Assembly: GCA_028583405.1 (NCBI GenBank)
Contig: CM053243.1
Coordinates: forward strand, 23,400,867-23,464,866
Direction: 5' to 3'
Length of the DNA stretch: 64,000 nt
From: Pogonophryne albipinna
Lineage: Eukaryota; Chordata; Actinopteri; Perciformes; Artedidraconidae
Position 1 is the stretch's first letter. Every line of letters begins with the position of its first letter. Below the pieces are notes generated by a model, which saw nothing but the letters and a program-made list of their open reading frames with translations, searched no databases and was not told the DNA's origin. The position numbers and the translations under genes were made by a program. Shown here in pieces: positions 1-10,997 of this stretch.

Positions 1-288
1 TGCCGTTCTGGTTTGAAAAGACCTGACCGAGGTTAAGCGAGTGAAATAACCGTGTTGATTAAAAGTTGACAGAATGAGGATTAGACGCCCAAGGAGTGAG
101 CTGTTTTTTGGGGAGGGGTCAATAAGAAGCAGGATTGTGAAAGAGCTCATACTGAGGGATCAGGTGGACCATTGTGAGAGCCGGGGAGGAATTTTCTCCT
201 CTATCTTTCATGAGTTTGATTGACAGTCCAGGACGAATTAGTTCAGTGTAGCTGACCAGCAGGGCTTCTTGTTATCATCCATTATGCT

Positions 289-1764
289 CAGGGGCGGCGG
301 GTACTGTAGGCTAGGGAAGGCTAAGCCTTCCCAAATATTTGTGTCACTGCATCCTGGTAAAATAAAAATAAAATGTATAATGTTTGTGTCTTTGACATTA
401 GCGCTGCTATGCAGCCACCTGTGCCCTGTGCACTACGAAGCCAGTTCAACATACCCTGGATATGTTTGAGTTATCTTAAAGGTGACCTATCATGCAAAAT
501 GCACTTTTGTACGTCTTTTATACATGAATATGTGTCCCCGGTGTTCCAGGGAACTCACCAAGTGTCAGAAAACACAACCCTCTCTATTTTCCTCCATACC
601 CAAATCTCTTAAAAAGGGTCTGCAACGGATCTGATACAGACTGATCCAGATTTGAACACTTCTATGACGTCACAGAAGTGGGGCTACGGCTATTGGGCCA
701 ACTCCACCAATCAGGAGGAGACAGCCACGGACATTGCCGTTCGAAAGCGCTGGAGACGCTGTAGTGCACATGCCAGGCCTGTAGATGGTGCTGTTCTCAC
801 AGAATCAGCCCATGAAAAGACAGTGTTAAATTGAGTGAAATGAGGAATGGCTAAAATGCATGATCTGTTTGGTATTTTGAAAAATAAAAAGTATAAATAT
901 GCCTTATGTAGGTATGGTCCTACAATATATTATTCAAATATAGCATGATAGGTCCACTTTAACTAACCCTAACAAACGAGATCTTGCTAAGCGGTCCTAC
1001 AACGCTGGTTATCAACTCGGTAAATAAAGCCAGGGTTTCTCTCTCCAGCGAGCGCGTTCACGTGAAAGGGGCGGGGTTAGCAACATTTGACCAATCACAA
1101 ACAGGGACAAGTGTACTGACAGCGCAGCGTCATACTTCATTAATGAAAAGTAAACTAATATTAGACAAATATGAACTTTAAACATCCATGACATAAACAC
1201 ATAATCCAGGATACAAGCCACATAGTTGCACCTGCAAGGTGAATACAGAACAACTGGTTAAAAAATAAATAAACTACCAAGTGTTTGAATGTGTATATTA
1301 ACAGGTTTATGATATCACTGCCTCATCTAAGACACGATTGGATCGGACTTTAATTACATTTGAGTTGAGTGTTTCGTCAACTTAATGTGTTGCTTAAAAT
1401 AATACTTCTGCATACAGTATGTGACACTGTGTTGCACGGCCAGATACGGCTCAAGAAGCTGACTCAGATAACGAAATATATGATACATTATGATATTATA
1501 TGATCGATGATCTGATTGATGATGTAATTTGAATGATAAGTACACGTTGGCGTCTTCTCTGCATACGGCAGTTTACTGTAAACTGTATTTCCTTTATCCT
1601 GTAATATGACTTGATAGATTTAAACTCTGCACATTTAGCTCTGATTGGTCAGCAGGCGGTGCTTTCACTGAGAGTTGATCTCTTTTCTATAGACACCGGA
1701 GGCGTGCAGCGTCAGGTAAAAAAAGTTATTTAGCCTTCCCAAACCGCCTCACGCGCCGCCTATG
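289..1764. mobile_element. hAT-like element containing a nested MITE
   Basis: Ends CAGGGGCGGCGGGTACTG...GGGAAGGCTAA and the matching TTAGCCTTCCC...CGCCGCCTATG form imperfect inverted repeats of about 35 bp. Flanks ATTATGCT (281-288) and ATTTTGCT (1765-1772) agree at 7 of 8 positions. No transposase is readable. Confidence 0.75.
476..962 (+). mobile_element. TTAA-flanked MITE, copy A
   Basis: Ends TTAAAGGTGACCTATCATGC and GCATGATAGGTCCACTTTAA. Shares GTGTCCCCGGTGT and CCAAATCTCT motifs with copies near 7.4, 30.0 and 53 kb. TTAA targets occur in piggyBac and Kolobok superfamilies; I cannot decide which. Confidence 0.75.
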
Positions 1765-1772
1765 ATTTTGCT

Positions 1773-2219
1773 CAATGGCTGTTTGCAGAGGTCCATATAT
1801 GGTTTTTATCCTATTTTCTCATTCAAGCGGATGGAACTAATGCATGCACAACATCTTATTTATATTTTCACTGAAGAAAAAAATCTGCACTTCATATAGA
1901 AGGGCCAAAATAATAACAAAACAAATGTTATTCTGGAATTATTATAATGTCACAATTAGCCCTGAGCAGTGATGTTGATAGATTGTTTTATGTAGTGAGT
2001 CCCATGGACCCAAAGTTGGAATGTGAGTGGGTCACATTTTTTTGGACAAATTGTAAGCATCGATGCTCGCAGTACTACCCTGAGAAAATGGTCAAGGCCA
2101 GGTTTATTTGCAATCTACATTTGTACATGTCATAACCTCATAAATGCATCGTATTGTGTAGCAGTATTTAGTTGAGCAAGATGGAGAGAGAGACAGCGGG
2201 TGGATACTATTAGCAGATC
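1773..2219. other. Unassigned sequence between two elements
   Basis: About 450 bp of AT-rich sequence with no motif, repeat or frame I can assign. Confidence 0.4.
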
Positions 2220-2224
2220 CACTG

Positions 2225-2714
2225 TGTCACGGTCTCAGGCACTTAGGATGTTGGACCCAATTGCAGACAGGGAGACAGAGGTAAAGTATTTGTAAGATAC
2301 TTTATTTTTGAATGAACAGCGAAAAATGATCAACAACAAAAAATGATCTCTACAAAATGGAGAACAAAAATGAAAACGCTCACGTAGTGAGGATCAAAAC
2401 TATTCTTGAGCATAGACCTGACCATGGCAAGAGACAAGACGAACTGACACTGAACACTGGGAGACAGGGGAATATAAACACAGGGTAACTAGACACAGGT
2501 GGGAACAATCAGGGGCGGGGCTGACACTGATGAGCACAGGAGACACACCAGGAGTGACAGGTGAAAACAATCAGGAAATTAGACACACCAGGGAACTAAT
2601 GACAGACAAGAAACACAGGGAAAAGAGACCAGACAATATACAGGGAGGAAAACATGACAAGGAGAACGGAAAAACACCCACACAGAAACGCGACATGACA
2701 CAACAATCCTGACA
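2225..2714 (-). repeat. 3' LTR of the repeat-filled element
   Basis: Minus-strand 3' LTR, next to the purine tract. Begins and ends TG/CA on either strand. Confidence 0.93.
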
Positions 2715-2749
2715 GAACCCCCCCCTCAAGGGACGGATACCAGACGTAC

Positions 2750-4657
2750 CTAAACAAAAACAAAACAAAAATCCAAAACGTCCAGCAGGGTGGGTGGAGG
2801 GGGTCCGGAGGACGGGCCTTGACTGACAGCCCAGGGCACGGCAGAGGACCAGGAAGGGGTCTCGGGCGGACGGCCCGGGGGTAAGGCAGAGACCATGGAT
2901 GGGGTCTCGGGCGGACGGCCCGGGGGCAAGGCAGAGTTCAAAAAGGGGAACTCGGGCAGACGGCCCGGGGGCAAGGCAGAGTTCGAGGAGGGCCGAAGAC
3001 CACAGCTCTCAGGGGACCGGGCAGGAGTCGGTGTTGACCGGACAGTAACCAGAGCTGGTGGAACAGGTGTCGGCAAGATTCCCCACGGAAGAGGACAAGG
3101 ACTTGGCAGGACCCCCGGCAGGAGAGTAGTCGGTGGGGCCTCCAACGGCACAGGACATAGGATTGGCAGGACCCCCGGCAGGAGAGTAGACGGCGGGACC
3201 TTCAACGAGACAGGACATAGGATTGGCAGGACCCCCGGCAGGAAAGTAGACGGCGGGACCTCCAACGAGACAGGACAAAGGGTTGGCAGGACCCCCGGCA
3301 GAAGAGTAGTCGGCGGGGCCTCCAACGGGACAGGACACAGGGTTGGCAGGACCCCCGGCAGGAGAGTAGTCGGCGGGGCCTCCAACAACACTTGAGTAGG
3401 GACTCGAGTGGGAACTCGAGAGAGGGCTCGAGAGGGAACTGGAGAGGGGACTCGAGAGGGAACTGGAGAGGGGACTCGAGAGGGGACTCGAGAGGGAACT
3501 GGAGAGGGGACTCGAGAGGGAACTGGAGAGGGGACTCGAGAGGGAACTGGAGAGGGGACTCGAGAGGGAACTGGAGAGGGGACTCGAGAGGGGACTCGAG
3601 AGGAGACTGGAGAGGAGACTGGAGAAGGAACTGGAGAGGAGACTCGAGAGGGAACTGGAGAGGAGACTCGAGAGGGAACTGGAGAGGAGACTCGAGAGGG
3701 AACTCGAGAGGGAACTCGAGAGGAGACTCGAGAGGGAACTGGAGAGGAGACTCGAGAGGGAACTCGAGAGGAGACTCGAGAGAAGACTCGAGAAGGAACT
3801 GGAGAGGGGACTCGAGAGGAGACTCGAGAGGGGACTTGAGAAGGAACTGGAGAGGAGACTTGAGAGGGAACTTGAGAGGAGACTTGAGAGGGAACTTGAG
3901 AGGGGACTCGAGAGGAGACTCGAGAGGGGACTCGAGAGGGGACTCGAGAGGGGACTCGAGAGGGGACTCGGGTAGGAACTTGAGAGGTGACTCGATAGGG
4001 AACTCGAGAGAGGGCTTGAGAGGGGATTTGAGAGGTAACTCGAGAGGGGACTCGGGAGGGGACTCGTGTCGGTCGGTACGCCGACAGGACACGGGGAGCT
4101 GGTGTTGGCTGGATAGCCAACAGGAGACGAGGTGCTGGAGTCGGCCGGTACGCCGACAGGACTCGGGGAGCTGGTGTTGGCTGGATAGCCAACAGGAGAC
4201 GAGGTGCTGGAATCGGCCGGTACGCCGACAGGACTCGGGGAGCTGGTGTTGGCTGGAGAGCCAACAGGAGACGAGGTGCTGGAGTCGGCCGGTACGCCGA
4301 CAGGACTCGGGGAGCTGGCGTCGGCCGATGAGTCAACAGGTGACGAGGAGCTGGAGTCGGGACCATGACTGCTGGGGCCGGTACTTGAGCCAGAATCATG
4401 GCTGGAACTGGGGCCGGAACCATGGTTGGATGGGCCAGCTCTGGTGCAGGGACCATGGCTGCATGGGCCAGTTCTGGAGCCGGAAACATGGCTGTAAGAT
4501 CCAGTTTTGGCGCAGGGACCATGGCTGCTGGGGCCGGCACTGGAGCCGGAACCATGGCTGCTGGGCAAGGAACCGGAACACGGATCCATGGCTGTGTGGG
4601 ATGGTACTGGAGCACGGTACCATGGCTATGTGGGATGGTACTGGAGCACGGTACCAT
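2750..4657 (-). CDS. Pro/Ser/Val-rich repeat frame of the LTR element
   Basis: 635 open codons that run almost to the purine tract. Composition is dominated by short repeats (PSRVPSPV type, then a 20-aa unit with LPGVLPTLCPV, then PPGRPPE). All repeat periods here except the 34-bp block are multiples of three, so other frames are open as well. Whether it is translated is unknown; low complexity alone explains the openness. Confidence 0.3.
   Translation of the reverse strand: MVPCSSTIPHSHGTVLQYHPTQPWIRVPVPCPAAMVPAPVPAPAAMVPAPKLDLTAMFPAPELAHAAMVPAPELAHPTMVPAPVPAMILAQVPAPAVMVPTPAPRHLLTHRPTPAPRVLSAYRPTPAPRLLLALQPTPAPRVLSAYRPIPAPRLLLAIQPTPAPRVLSAYRPTPAPRLLLAIQPTPAPRVLSAYRPTRVPSRVPSRVTSQIPSQALSRVPYRVTSQVPTRVPSRVPSRVPSRVPSRVSSRVPSQVPSQVSSQVPSQVSSPVPSQVPSRVSSRVPSPVPSRVFSRVSSRVPSRVSSPVPSRVSSRVPSRVPSRVSSPVPSRVSSPVPSRVSSPVPSPVSSPVSSRVPSRVPSPVPSRVPSPVPSRVPSPVPSRVPSPVPSRVPSRVPSPVPSRVPSPVPSRALSRVPTRVPTQVLLEAPPTTLLPGVLPTLCPVPLEAPPTTLLPGVLPTLCPVSLEVPPSTFLPGVLPILCPVSLKVPPSTLLPGVLPILCPVPLEAPPTTLLPGVLPSPCPLPWGILPTPVPPALVTVRSTPTPARSPESCGLRPSSNSALPPGRLPEFPFLNSALPPGRPPETPSMVSALPPGRPPETPSWSSAVPWAVSQGPSSGPPPPTLLDVLDFCFVFV
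3094..3391. repeat. 60-bp tandem repeat, about 5 copies
   Basis: Unit GGCAGGACCCCCGGCAGGAG followed by AGTAGTCGGCGGGGCCTCCA and a variable ACAGGACA block. Inside the LTR element. Confidence 0.92.
3394..4066. repeat. 12-bp tandem repeat, about 55 units
   Basis: Alternating units GGACTCGAGAGG and GAACTGGAGAGG, with many XhoI-type CTCGAG sites. Purine-rich plus strand. Inside the LTR element. Confidence 0.93.
4069..4330. repeat. 72-bp tandem repeat, about 3.5 copies
   Basis: Unit starts TCGGCCGGTACGCCGACAGG; copies begin at 4141, 4213 and 4285, with a partial copy before. Contains a GTTGGCTGG/CCAAC hairpin-like pair. Confidence 0.9.
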
Positions 4658-4690
4658 GGCTATGTGGGATGGTACTGGAGCACGGAACCA
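4586..4690. repeat. 34-bp tandem repeat that shifts the reading frame
   Basis: CCATGGCT copies start at 4586, 4620, 4654 and 4688, a 34-bp period. As 34 is not a multiple of three, copy number decides which frame follows. Confidence 0.9.
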
Positions 4691-5306
4691 TGGCTGCTGG
4701 CGCCTGTACTGGGGCTGGAACCATGGCTGCTGGGGCCCGGGCTGCTAGTCTGGCCTTGCGACGACTCCTCTTAGCAGCCGCCTGAATACTCCGTGGACCT
4801 CCATAAGCCAGACGAGTTCCAGCATACGACTCCTGAACAGTAGCAGGACCTGGGGCAGAAGCATGGGTTAACTTCAGACGGATCCCACCGAGGCATATGG
4901 TGCCAGGTTGGGAATTGGGAGACAGGGAGCTAGCATGCCTGGGGCTAGCAGACCGGGAATCCCACTCCGGGATCATGGCTGTTGGAGCACGGGCTGGAAT
5001 CCTGGCCCTGCGTCTCCTAGAGGCTCTTTGAAGACTCCGTGGACCTCCAACAGGACCGTAGTCGGATCCGAGGAAAGGGTTAGATGCGTCGGACCAGTCC
5101 TCAGGACAATTTGTGAAAAGCTGTAACCACTCCGGCAACGAACTCCTCAACCAAGGCATTTCGGCCACCTCCATTCGTGCCCTCTCGAGAATAGCCTCTT
5201 TGTCCTTTCTAGAAGAAGTTCCCTTCCACTCGGCATGATAACATTGAAGGGAAAAGTCTAGATCGAACAGATCTAACTCAAAATCTTCCATATCCGCTGG
5301 GTCCAT
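4626..5306 (-). CDS. Gag-like frame of the LTR element
   Basis: 226 codons. It starts MDPADMEDFELDLFDLDF, an acidic N-terminus like fish Ty3/gypsy Gag starts, then basic patches (RRRRARIPARAP, KRSRRKARLAARAP). No CCHC zinc knuckle or capsid homology is recognised. It ends inside 34-bp repeats, where the frame changes and overlaps the next frame by 32 bp. Function unknown. Confidence 0.5.
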   Translation of the reverse strand: MDPADMEDFELDLFDLDFSLQCYHAEWKGTSSRKDKEAILERARMEVAEMPWLRSSLPEWLQLFTNCPEDWSDASNPFLGSDYGPVGGPRSLQRASRRRRARIPARAPTAMIPEWDSRSASPRHASSLSPNSQPGTICLGGIRLKLTHASAPGPATVQESYAGTRLAYGGPRSIQAAAKRSRRKARLAARAPAAMVPAPVQAPAAMVPCSSTIPHSHGTVLQYHPT

Positions 5307-5323
5307 TTCTGGTCAGTTCGTTC

Positions 5324-5813
5324 TGTCACGGTCTCAGGCACTTAGGATGTTGGACCCAATTGCAGACAGGGAGACAGAGGTAAAGTATTTGTAAGATACT
5401 TTATTTTTGAATGAACAGCGAAAAATGATCAACAACAAAAAATGATCTCTACAAAATGGAGAACAAAAATGAAAACGCTCACGTAGTGAGGATCAAAACT
5501 ATTCTTGAGCATAGACCTGACCATGGCAAGAGACAAGACGAACTGACACTGAACACTGGGAGACAGGGGAATATAAACACAGGGTAACTAGACACAGGTG
5601 GGAACAATCAGGGGCGGGGCTGACACTGATGAGCACAGGAGACACACCAGGAGTGACAGGTGAAAACAATCAGGAAATTAGACACACCAGGGAACTAATG
5701 ACAGACAAGAAACACAGGGAAAAGAGACCAGACAATATACAGGGAGGAAAACATGACAAGGAGAACGGAAAAACACCCACACAGAAACGCGACATGACAC
5801 AACAATCCTGACA
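5324..5813 (-). repeat. 5' LTR of the repeat-filled element
   Basis: Same length as its partner, with no difference noticed by eye. The first ATG of the gag-like frame (5306) lies only 17 bp beyond it; no clear tRNA primer site was recognised in that leader. Confidence 0.93.
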
Positions 5814-6015
5814 CACTGTTAGAGATTTAACTTGGATTCTGACTTTTTACATTGACTTGAATTGTTGCTTTTTGAAAGTGCAGTGAGTAAGACCTACTAC
5901 TTCAACACATTGCTTAATCAGAAATTATTTTTAGATTATATAATTATATTAAAAATGAAAGAGATATCATAACATTTATAATAATTTATTTTTTTCTTGT
6001 TATATAATGTCTCTT

Positions 6016-6712
6016 ATTAATAATAATAATAATAATAATAATAAATGATATTTATATAGCGCCTTTCAAGGGACCTAAGGTCGCTGTACATGGTGGACAA
6101 ACAAAACAAACAGACAATCAACGGGCAAACCAAATAAATAAATAAAGGAAGCCGGGGGACCAGAAAAGGGCTAGGGCCCGAAGGCCAGGGTGAACAGGTG
6201 TGTTTTTAGTGATGATTTGAAGATGTCCAGGGAGGCAGCATTACGGATCTCGGCAGGAAGTGCATTCCAGAGGGTGGGGGCCGCAACACTGAATGCCCTG
6301 TCACCAACAGTTCGGAGGCGAGAGCGGGGGATGGAGAGCAGGCCCGTGTCTGAGGACCGCAGACTCCGAGAAGGGGTGTGGGGATGGAGGAGGTCCGATA
6401 AATACTGGGGGGCTAGGGTATGGAGGGACTTGTACGTGAGGATGAGTGTTTTGTATTGAATCCGGGATTTGACCGGCAGCCAATGTAGGTGGATGAGGGT
6501 GGGGGTGATATGGTGCCATGGCTTGGTGTGGGTGAGAAGCCTGGCGGCAGAGTTCTGGACGTATTGGAGCCTATTCAGGGTTTTGCTGGGAACCCCGGAC
6601 AGGACTACATTGCAATAGTCCAGACGGGATGTAATGAAGGCGTGTACAAGGGTTTCTGCCACAGAGTCAGAGAGTGAAGGCCGGATACTTCCTGAGATTT
6701 GAGTTCTGTTAT
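6016..6712 (-). mobile_element. 5'-truncated L2-type LINE
   Basis: Minus-strand frame ends with motifs typical of the L2/CR1 C-terminus: ETLVHAFITSRLDYCN, HITPTLIHLHWLPVKSRI, PSRSLRSSDTG, AFSVAAPTLWNALPAEIRNA, FKSSLKTHLFTLAF. The 3' end reads GGCGCTATATAAATATCA followed by (ATT)n, the usual L2 hairpin tail. Only the part downstream of the catalytic RT core remains. Confidence 0.85.
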
Positions 6713-7385
6713 TGTCAGGATCCACCCAAAAAATTCTTATCAACCTTTGTTTAAACAAAGTAAAAAGTATCTTTGTCCTGCATGCCTTCCCTCGATATAA
6801 TATCAGCAGACAAAACAAACAACCAATTTTAATTAGCATCATCTTCACAATCTTTATTATTCAACTCCTTTTTTATTTTGCTTTTAGATTAATACCCTGT
6901 TATTTGGTTGTCAGATTTCCGCCTGTTTTGGTAGAGTGGTGTCAGGGTCCTTTTCATTAAATCCAAAACAAAAATGTTTTCCCTGTTACTAGCGTGTGTG
7001 CAGTGGTGGCAAGCAATGAACAAGGCAAGGCTGCTTTCAACATTTTCCTAAAAGTTGTTGAATGAACTACAATAACTTAATATTTTGTCTACAGTATTTC
7101 ACTCACTTTCAAAATCCCTCATCAGTAACCAAATCCAGTTGACAGCTTCAATTAAACCCTGTAAAACTGACCCAGAATCAGTCTCCCTCTGGGGCCAGTT
7201 AGCTGTGTTTAGCTCTCTGCAAATTGGGTCTGTTGCCAATAGAGTGTTTCATGTTCCTTCTCAAAATGTATGCCAACCTAGCACCCGTGTGCCACCTGGC
7301 CGGCTTCATAGCCCACAAACTGAAGTACGTGTTTACTCTGTGAGTTTACCTATGTGATAGTCTGCTCTGGGGCTTTTAGTAAGTA
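6713..7385. other. Unassigned sequence
   Basis: AT-rich; only short unsupported frames. No transposon ends found. Confidence 0.4.
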
Positions 7386-7892
7386 TTAAAGGTCCCCTAT
7401 TATACTGTTTTTCATCAATATATTATAGGTCTCAGATATATACAAAACATGTCTCTGAAGTGTTTGTCTGAAATACCAAACAGATCACCCATTGTAGCAT
7501 CCCATAATCCCCTCTGTTTCAGCCCTGTTTCAAAAGTGCTTATTCTGTGTCTTTTACTTTAGATGAAAATAAGGGGCCACTCCCAACGCCCCTCTGAGAG
7601 ACATTTGGTTAAAAAAAAAAACACAATGGTGCTCTAGGAGGAGATTCAGGTGATAAGGTGGGGGGTGTTACCCTGGTTGGTTATTGGCTAATGGTTACAC
7701 AAGCCAAAAAATCGTTATGAAAGTGGCCAAAATCGGATCAGCTCATTTTCAGACAGGTTTTTATATAAATGGATCAGGACAAAAAGTGAGCAAATCTTTT
7801 TTCCTGAAACTTTCAGAATCTCTTTACACAGAGGGGACACATGTTTATATAAGACATGAAAAAGTGGATTTTGCATAATAGGTGACCTTTAA
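7386..7892 (-). mobile_element. TTAA-flanked MITE, copy B
   Basis: 507 bp from TTAAAGGTCCCCTATTATAC to GCATAATAGGTGACCTTTAA. Opposite orientation to copies A and C: the GGGGACACATGTTTATATAA block near the right end is the reverse complement of theirs. Confidence 0.8.
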
Positions 7893-8965
7893 AAAGGCAA
7901 AATGTGCAATATACTGTTCTAAATATTCATAAAATAACTTTTTAATTAGCTGATGAGTTTGATGACTTTTGTTGCACACATTCACCCATTCATAGAAAAA
8001 GTATACATAAATGAGGGGCCAACCTGCTCATCAGGAGCAGTTGAGAATTTGGTGTCTTTCTTACTTATCACATTTTTTTGCAGGTTTTTAGTCATGCACT
8101 TAATTTTCTAAATAAGGGCTGTCAATCCAGTGGATCTACAGACAATTCACTAAAAACCACAAATGTTCACCTCATGGTATCAGATGACCGAAAGTCATTA
8201 GGCATTCATTTGTCCTCTGGGTACCGTACATTTAAAAGGCAATCCACCAATATTTCAGTCTGACCCCAAGTGGTGAACTGACCGACAATAACATCTCTAG
8301 AACAATGTCTGTAGATAAGCTAAAAACAAGCATCAACAAAGCAATAGAAAAACAATATATCTGTTGCTTTTCTTTCCTACCTTAATCTAGCCTACATTTT
8401 GTCTCTAGTTGTATCCAGATCCAGATTTGATAGCACCCTCTTTGTTTGCAGTGTGGGGATCAATGTTTCCTCTCCCCTTCAGTCTTGTTTTGGATACATT
8501 TTACATGTTTGTGAATCTGCGTGGGGGCTTGTTGTTTTTGTTCCTGAAGCGAAATGATGCTGCGCCACACAAAAAGAAAAATGTCTTTCTGGTGGATTCA
8601 TTTTGCCTTCATTTGTTGTTAAGGGACACATTTACTCAACACAGCTGACTCCTGACAACACTGTTGCTATGTATTGTGTTACAGCTTAAATAAAAGAAGT
8701 CTATATCAGTTTGGATGTTGTGTGCATACAGTAAATGCGTTTTTGCTATACAAGTTTTTTAAATGAATGGCTGAAACAGTCCTCCTCGGAGACTGGAGAC
8801 TGGAAAACAAAGAGTTGCCATGGTAACAGTCAAGGGTGAAGGAGGAGGGTGTGTCTTTGGTGTTGTACTTGAAGTGACGAGATGGACATTGGCAGGCAGA
8901 ATGGCGGGGGGGCGAGCGATGCGTTCTGTGGTCCTTTGCCAGTCCTGCTGCTCACCCAGTCTCTG
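7893..8965. other. Unassigned sequence
   Basis: AT-rich up to about 8750, then purine-rich GGAGACTGGAGACTGG and a G-rich stretch leading into the polypyrimidine repeat. No gene recognised. Confidence 0.4.
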
Positions 8966-9183
8966 CTCCCTTCTCTCCCCTTCTCTCCCCTTCTATTCCC
9001 TTCTCTCCCCTTCTCTCCCCTTCTCTTCCCTTCTCTCCCCTTCTCTCCTATTCTATCCCCTTCTCTTCCCTTCTCTCCTCTTCTCTCCCCTTCTCTCTCC
9101 CCTTCTCTCCCCTTCTCTTCCCTTCTCTCCCCTTCTCTCCTCTTCTCTCCCCTTCTCTCCCCTTCTCTCTCCCCTTCTCTCCC
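8966..9183 (+). repeat. Polypyrimidine minisatellite (about 218 bp)
   Basis: Almost unbroken C/T with 10-bp units CCTTCTCTCC and variants. Followed by GC-richer sequence (CCCGCTCCGCTCTC) to about 9290. The position, 15 kb before apba2 exon 1, leaves open a promoter role, but no transcript evidence is visible. Confidence 0.9.
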
Positions 9184-10997
9184 GTTTCCCGCTCCGCTCT
9201 CTTGTTGTTGCGCTGAAGCGAGTGGGAGGCTGTGAGGAGAACAAACGCTGAATCTCAATGAGACAGCTGAGTGGAAACTCATTTTCTCGCGCTGTCTCTC
9301 TCTGGTAGTGCCTTTATTTTGTATTTACAAGCGACATAACTCAGCCTGGTCGAGTTATTACACGATTTATAAATACTTGTTCACTGATGTGGAAATGCTG
9401 GAATGGTAGTTTAATGTATTACTGTTAAATGTAAACAAGATCATGTGGTCAGAGCTGACCCTGATACACATTACGGATAGCAGATCATGAAGGGCAGCAG
9501 AGATTATTCCATTGATCACATAATAATAGTATCACACAAATTCATATTTTTGCCCCTAATGCTTGAATGTACTCTTTTGGTTAGTCTGTCCACACAGACT
9601 TTTGGAAAGAGATGATTCAGATGGTACTTTATGAAGTGGTTTTATTGCCATTATGCTTTAAAAGAAAGTAGGGTGGCTGCAGTTGTTAATTGTTGACCCT
9701 CAGTTAAAAGAGCAGTTTTCCAGTACCTGCAATTAATCAAACAAAACTGAATTGATAGCCTTGACAAACGGCTCAAGGCGTGGTTCTGATTTGGTGCTAT
9801 ATCTTTTGTCATTGTTACAAACAAAATCAGTTTGATTCACTTTAACGTTTTTCAACAGTACACAAAATAGCCACTAGGGGATACATTCAACTGACCACAT
9901 CAACCAATGTAACATGAACATGTAACAATCCAATCAATTTGCAAAACAGCTTGCTATTATCAAAATATGCCTTTTGGATTAAATGAACATTTCACAATTT
10001 CACACAAGGAGGTTGTACTGACCATGTAAATGTAGTGTTAATTGTATTCAAATATTTAAGAAAATAGTAAATTGGAGATTTGTATATGTGGTGACAGTTT
10101 ATTTCTGATGTCTGTCCCAATTTTTGTTGGCTTTATAAAAGTAGTAGTAATGATTTCAGTATAGCCACAGCTGATGTTTAACACTTGAACCTCTTGACTC
10201 ACATCATTCAATGCTAATATGAAGTCGGCCATGAATTTATATCAGCCTTACAAATAGGTTCATTTATTCTGCACCTTTTTAGATGGGATTGCCCTCTATT
10301 ACATCCCATTACAAGTATATGCAGGATCGGTACTTTTTAATAGGATCGTTTTCAAGCAGTAAAGTGGACACTTAGTCTATAGCTTCCTCTGCAAGTCTTG
10401 GTGTATGTGCTAAAAGGAGCACCAAGCAGAAAGCATTCATTTGAAACAGCAATTTCGTCTTTCCAGAGGAGCAGCAGGTAGCCAGGTTTGGTCTTTGATA
10501 AGAAATGGAGAAGATCCTTTATCTCCATTCTCACTTTCCCTCTTGAAACTCTGTGAACGTCTCCATATCGTATCCCTTTCTGTCCCCTTTTCAATTGAAT
10601 TTCACCACGGATTTCATTTTTTTCTCTCATTGTTAAAACGAGTCACAAGCAGAGGTAAGAAATAACCCAAAATACATCATTTACACTACAATAACTTTCT
10701 TTATTTAACTGATTATTGATTACATTATCATTTTATTACACCACAGTAGGTGCACATACGGCTACCTACACAAAAATAACTGAAAACATTTGATTGAGCA
10801 AAATTGCAACAATTTGAAGAAAAATAAACAAAACTATTTTTCTCTGATTTGATCATTTTAGATATATGATCAGGTATGCCTACCCATGTTGACTAAATAC
10901 TTTCTCAACTGACGATAGGTCAAATAAAAAGTATTATGTTCCCGAAAATAACTGTTCAACCAAACTAGACAATATTTATTTTATGTCTTTCGGTATC
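9184..10997. other. Unassigned sequence
   Basis: No frame above background and no repeat ends. A 79-codon stretch near 10441 and others look random. Confidence 0.4.

Larger units (their letters stand above)
2225..5813 (-). mobile_element. Complete non-autonomous LTR retrotransposon filled with tandem repeats
   Basis: 490-bp LTRs at 2225-2714 and 5324-5813 run TGTCACGG...CCTGACA and look identical base for base. Target duplication CACTG at 2220-2224 and 5814-5818. A purine tract (minus strand, AGGGGGGGG at 2726-2718) adjoins the left LTR, so the element reads on the minus strand. It has a short leader, one gag-like frame (5306-4626) and a Pro/Ser-rich frame (4657-2750). No protease, reverse transcriptase or integrase, so it depends on another element. 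Confidence 0.93.

Noticed and set aside
2530..2712. 60-codon frame present identically at 2530 and 5629
   Set aside because: It is the two LTR copies of one element, not a duplicated gene.
3394..4066. CRISPR-like regular repeats
   Set aside because: Contiguous 12-bp tandem units without unique spacers, in a eukaryotic LTR element.
6190..6677. Plus-strand frames across 6190-6677
   Set aside because: Antisense of the L2 LINE C-terminal coding sequence.
8820..9282. Open frames of 117-150 codons in the polypyrimidine tract
   Set aside because: Low-complexity translation (SLPFSPLL and its complement), open in several frames on both strands.
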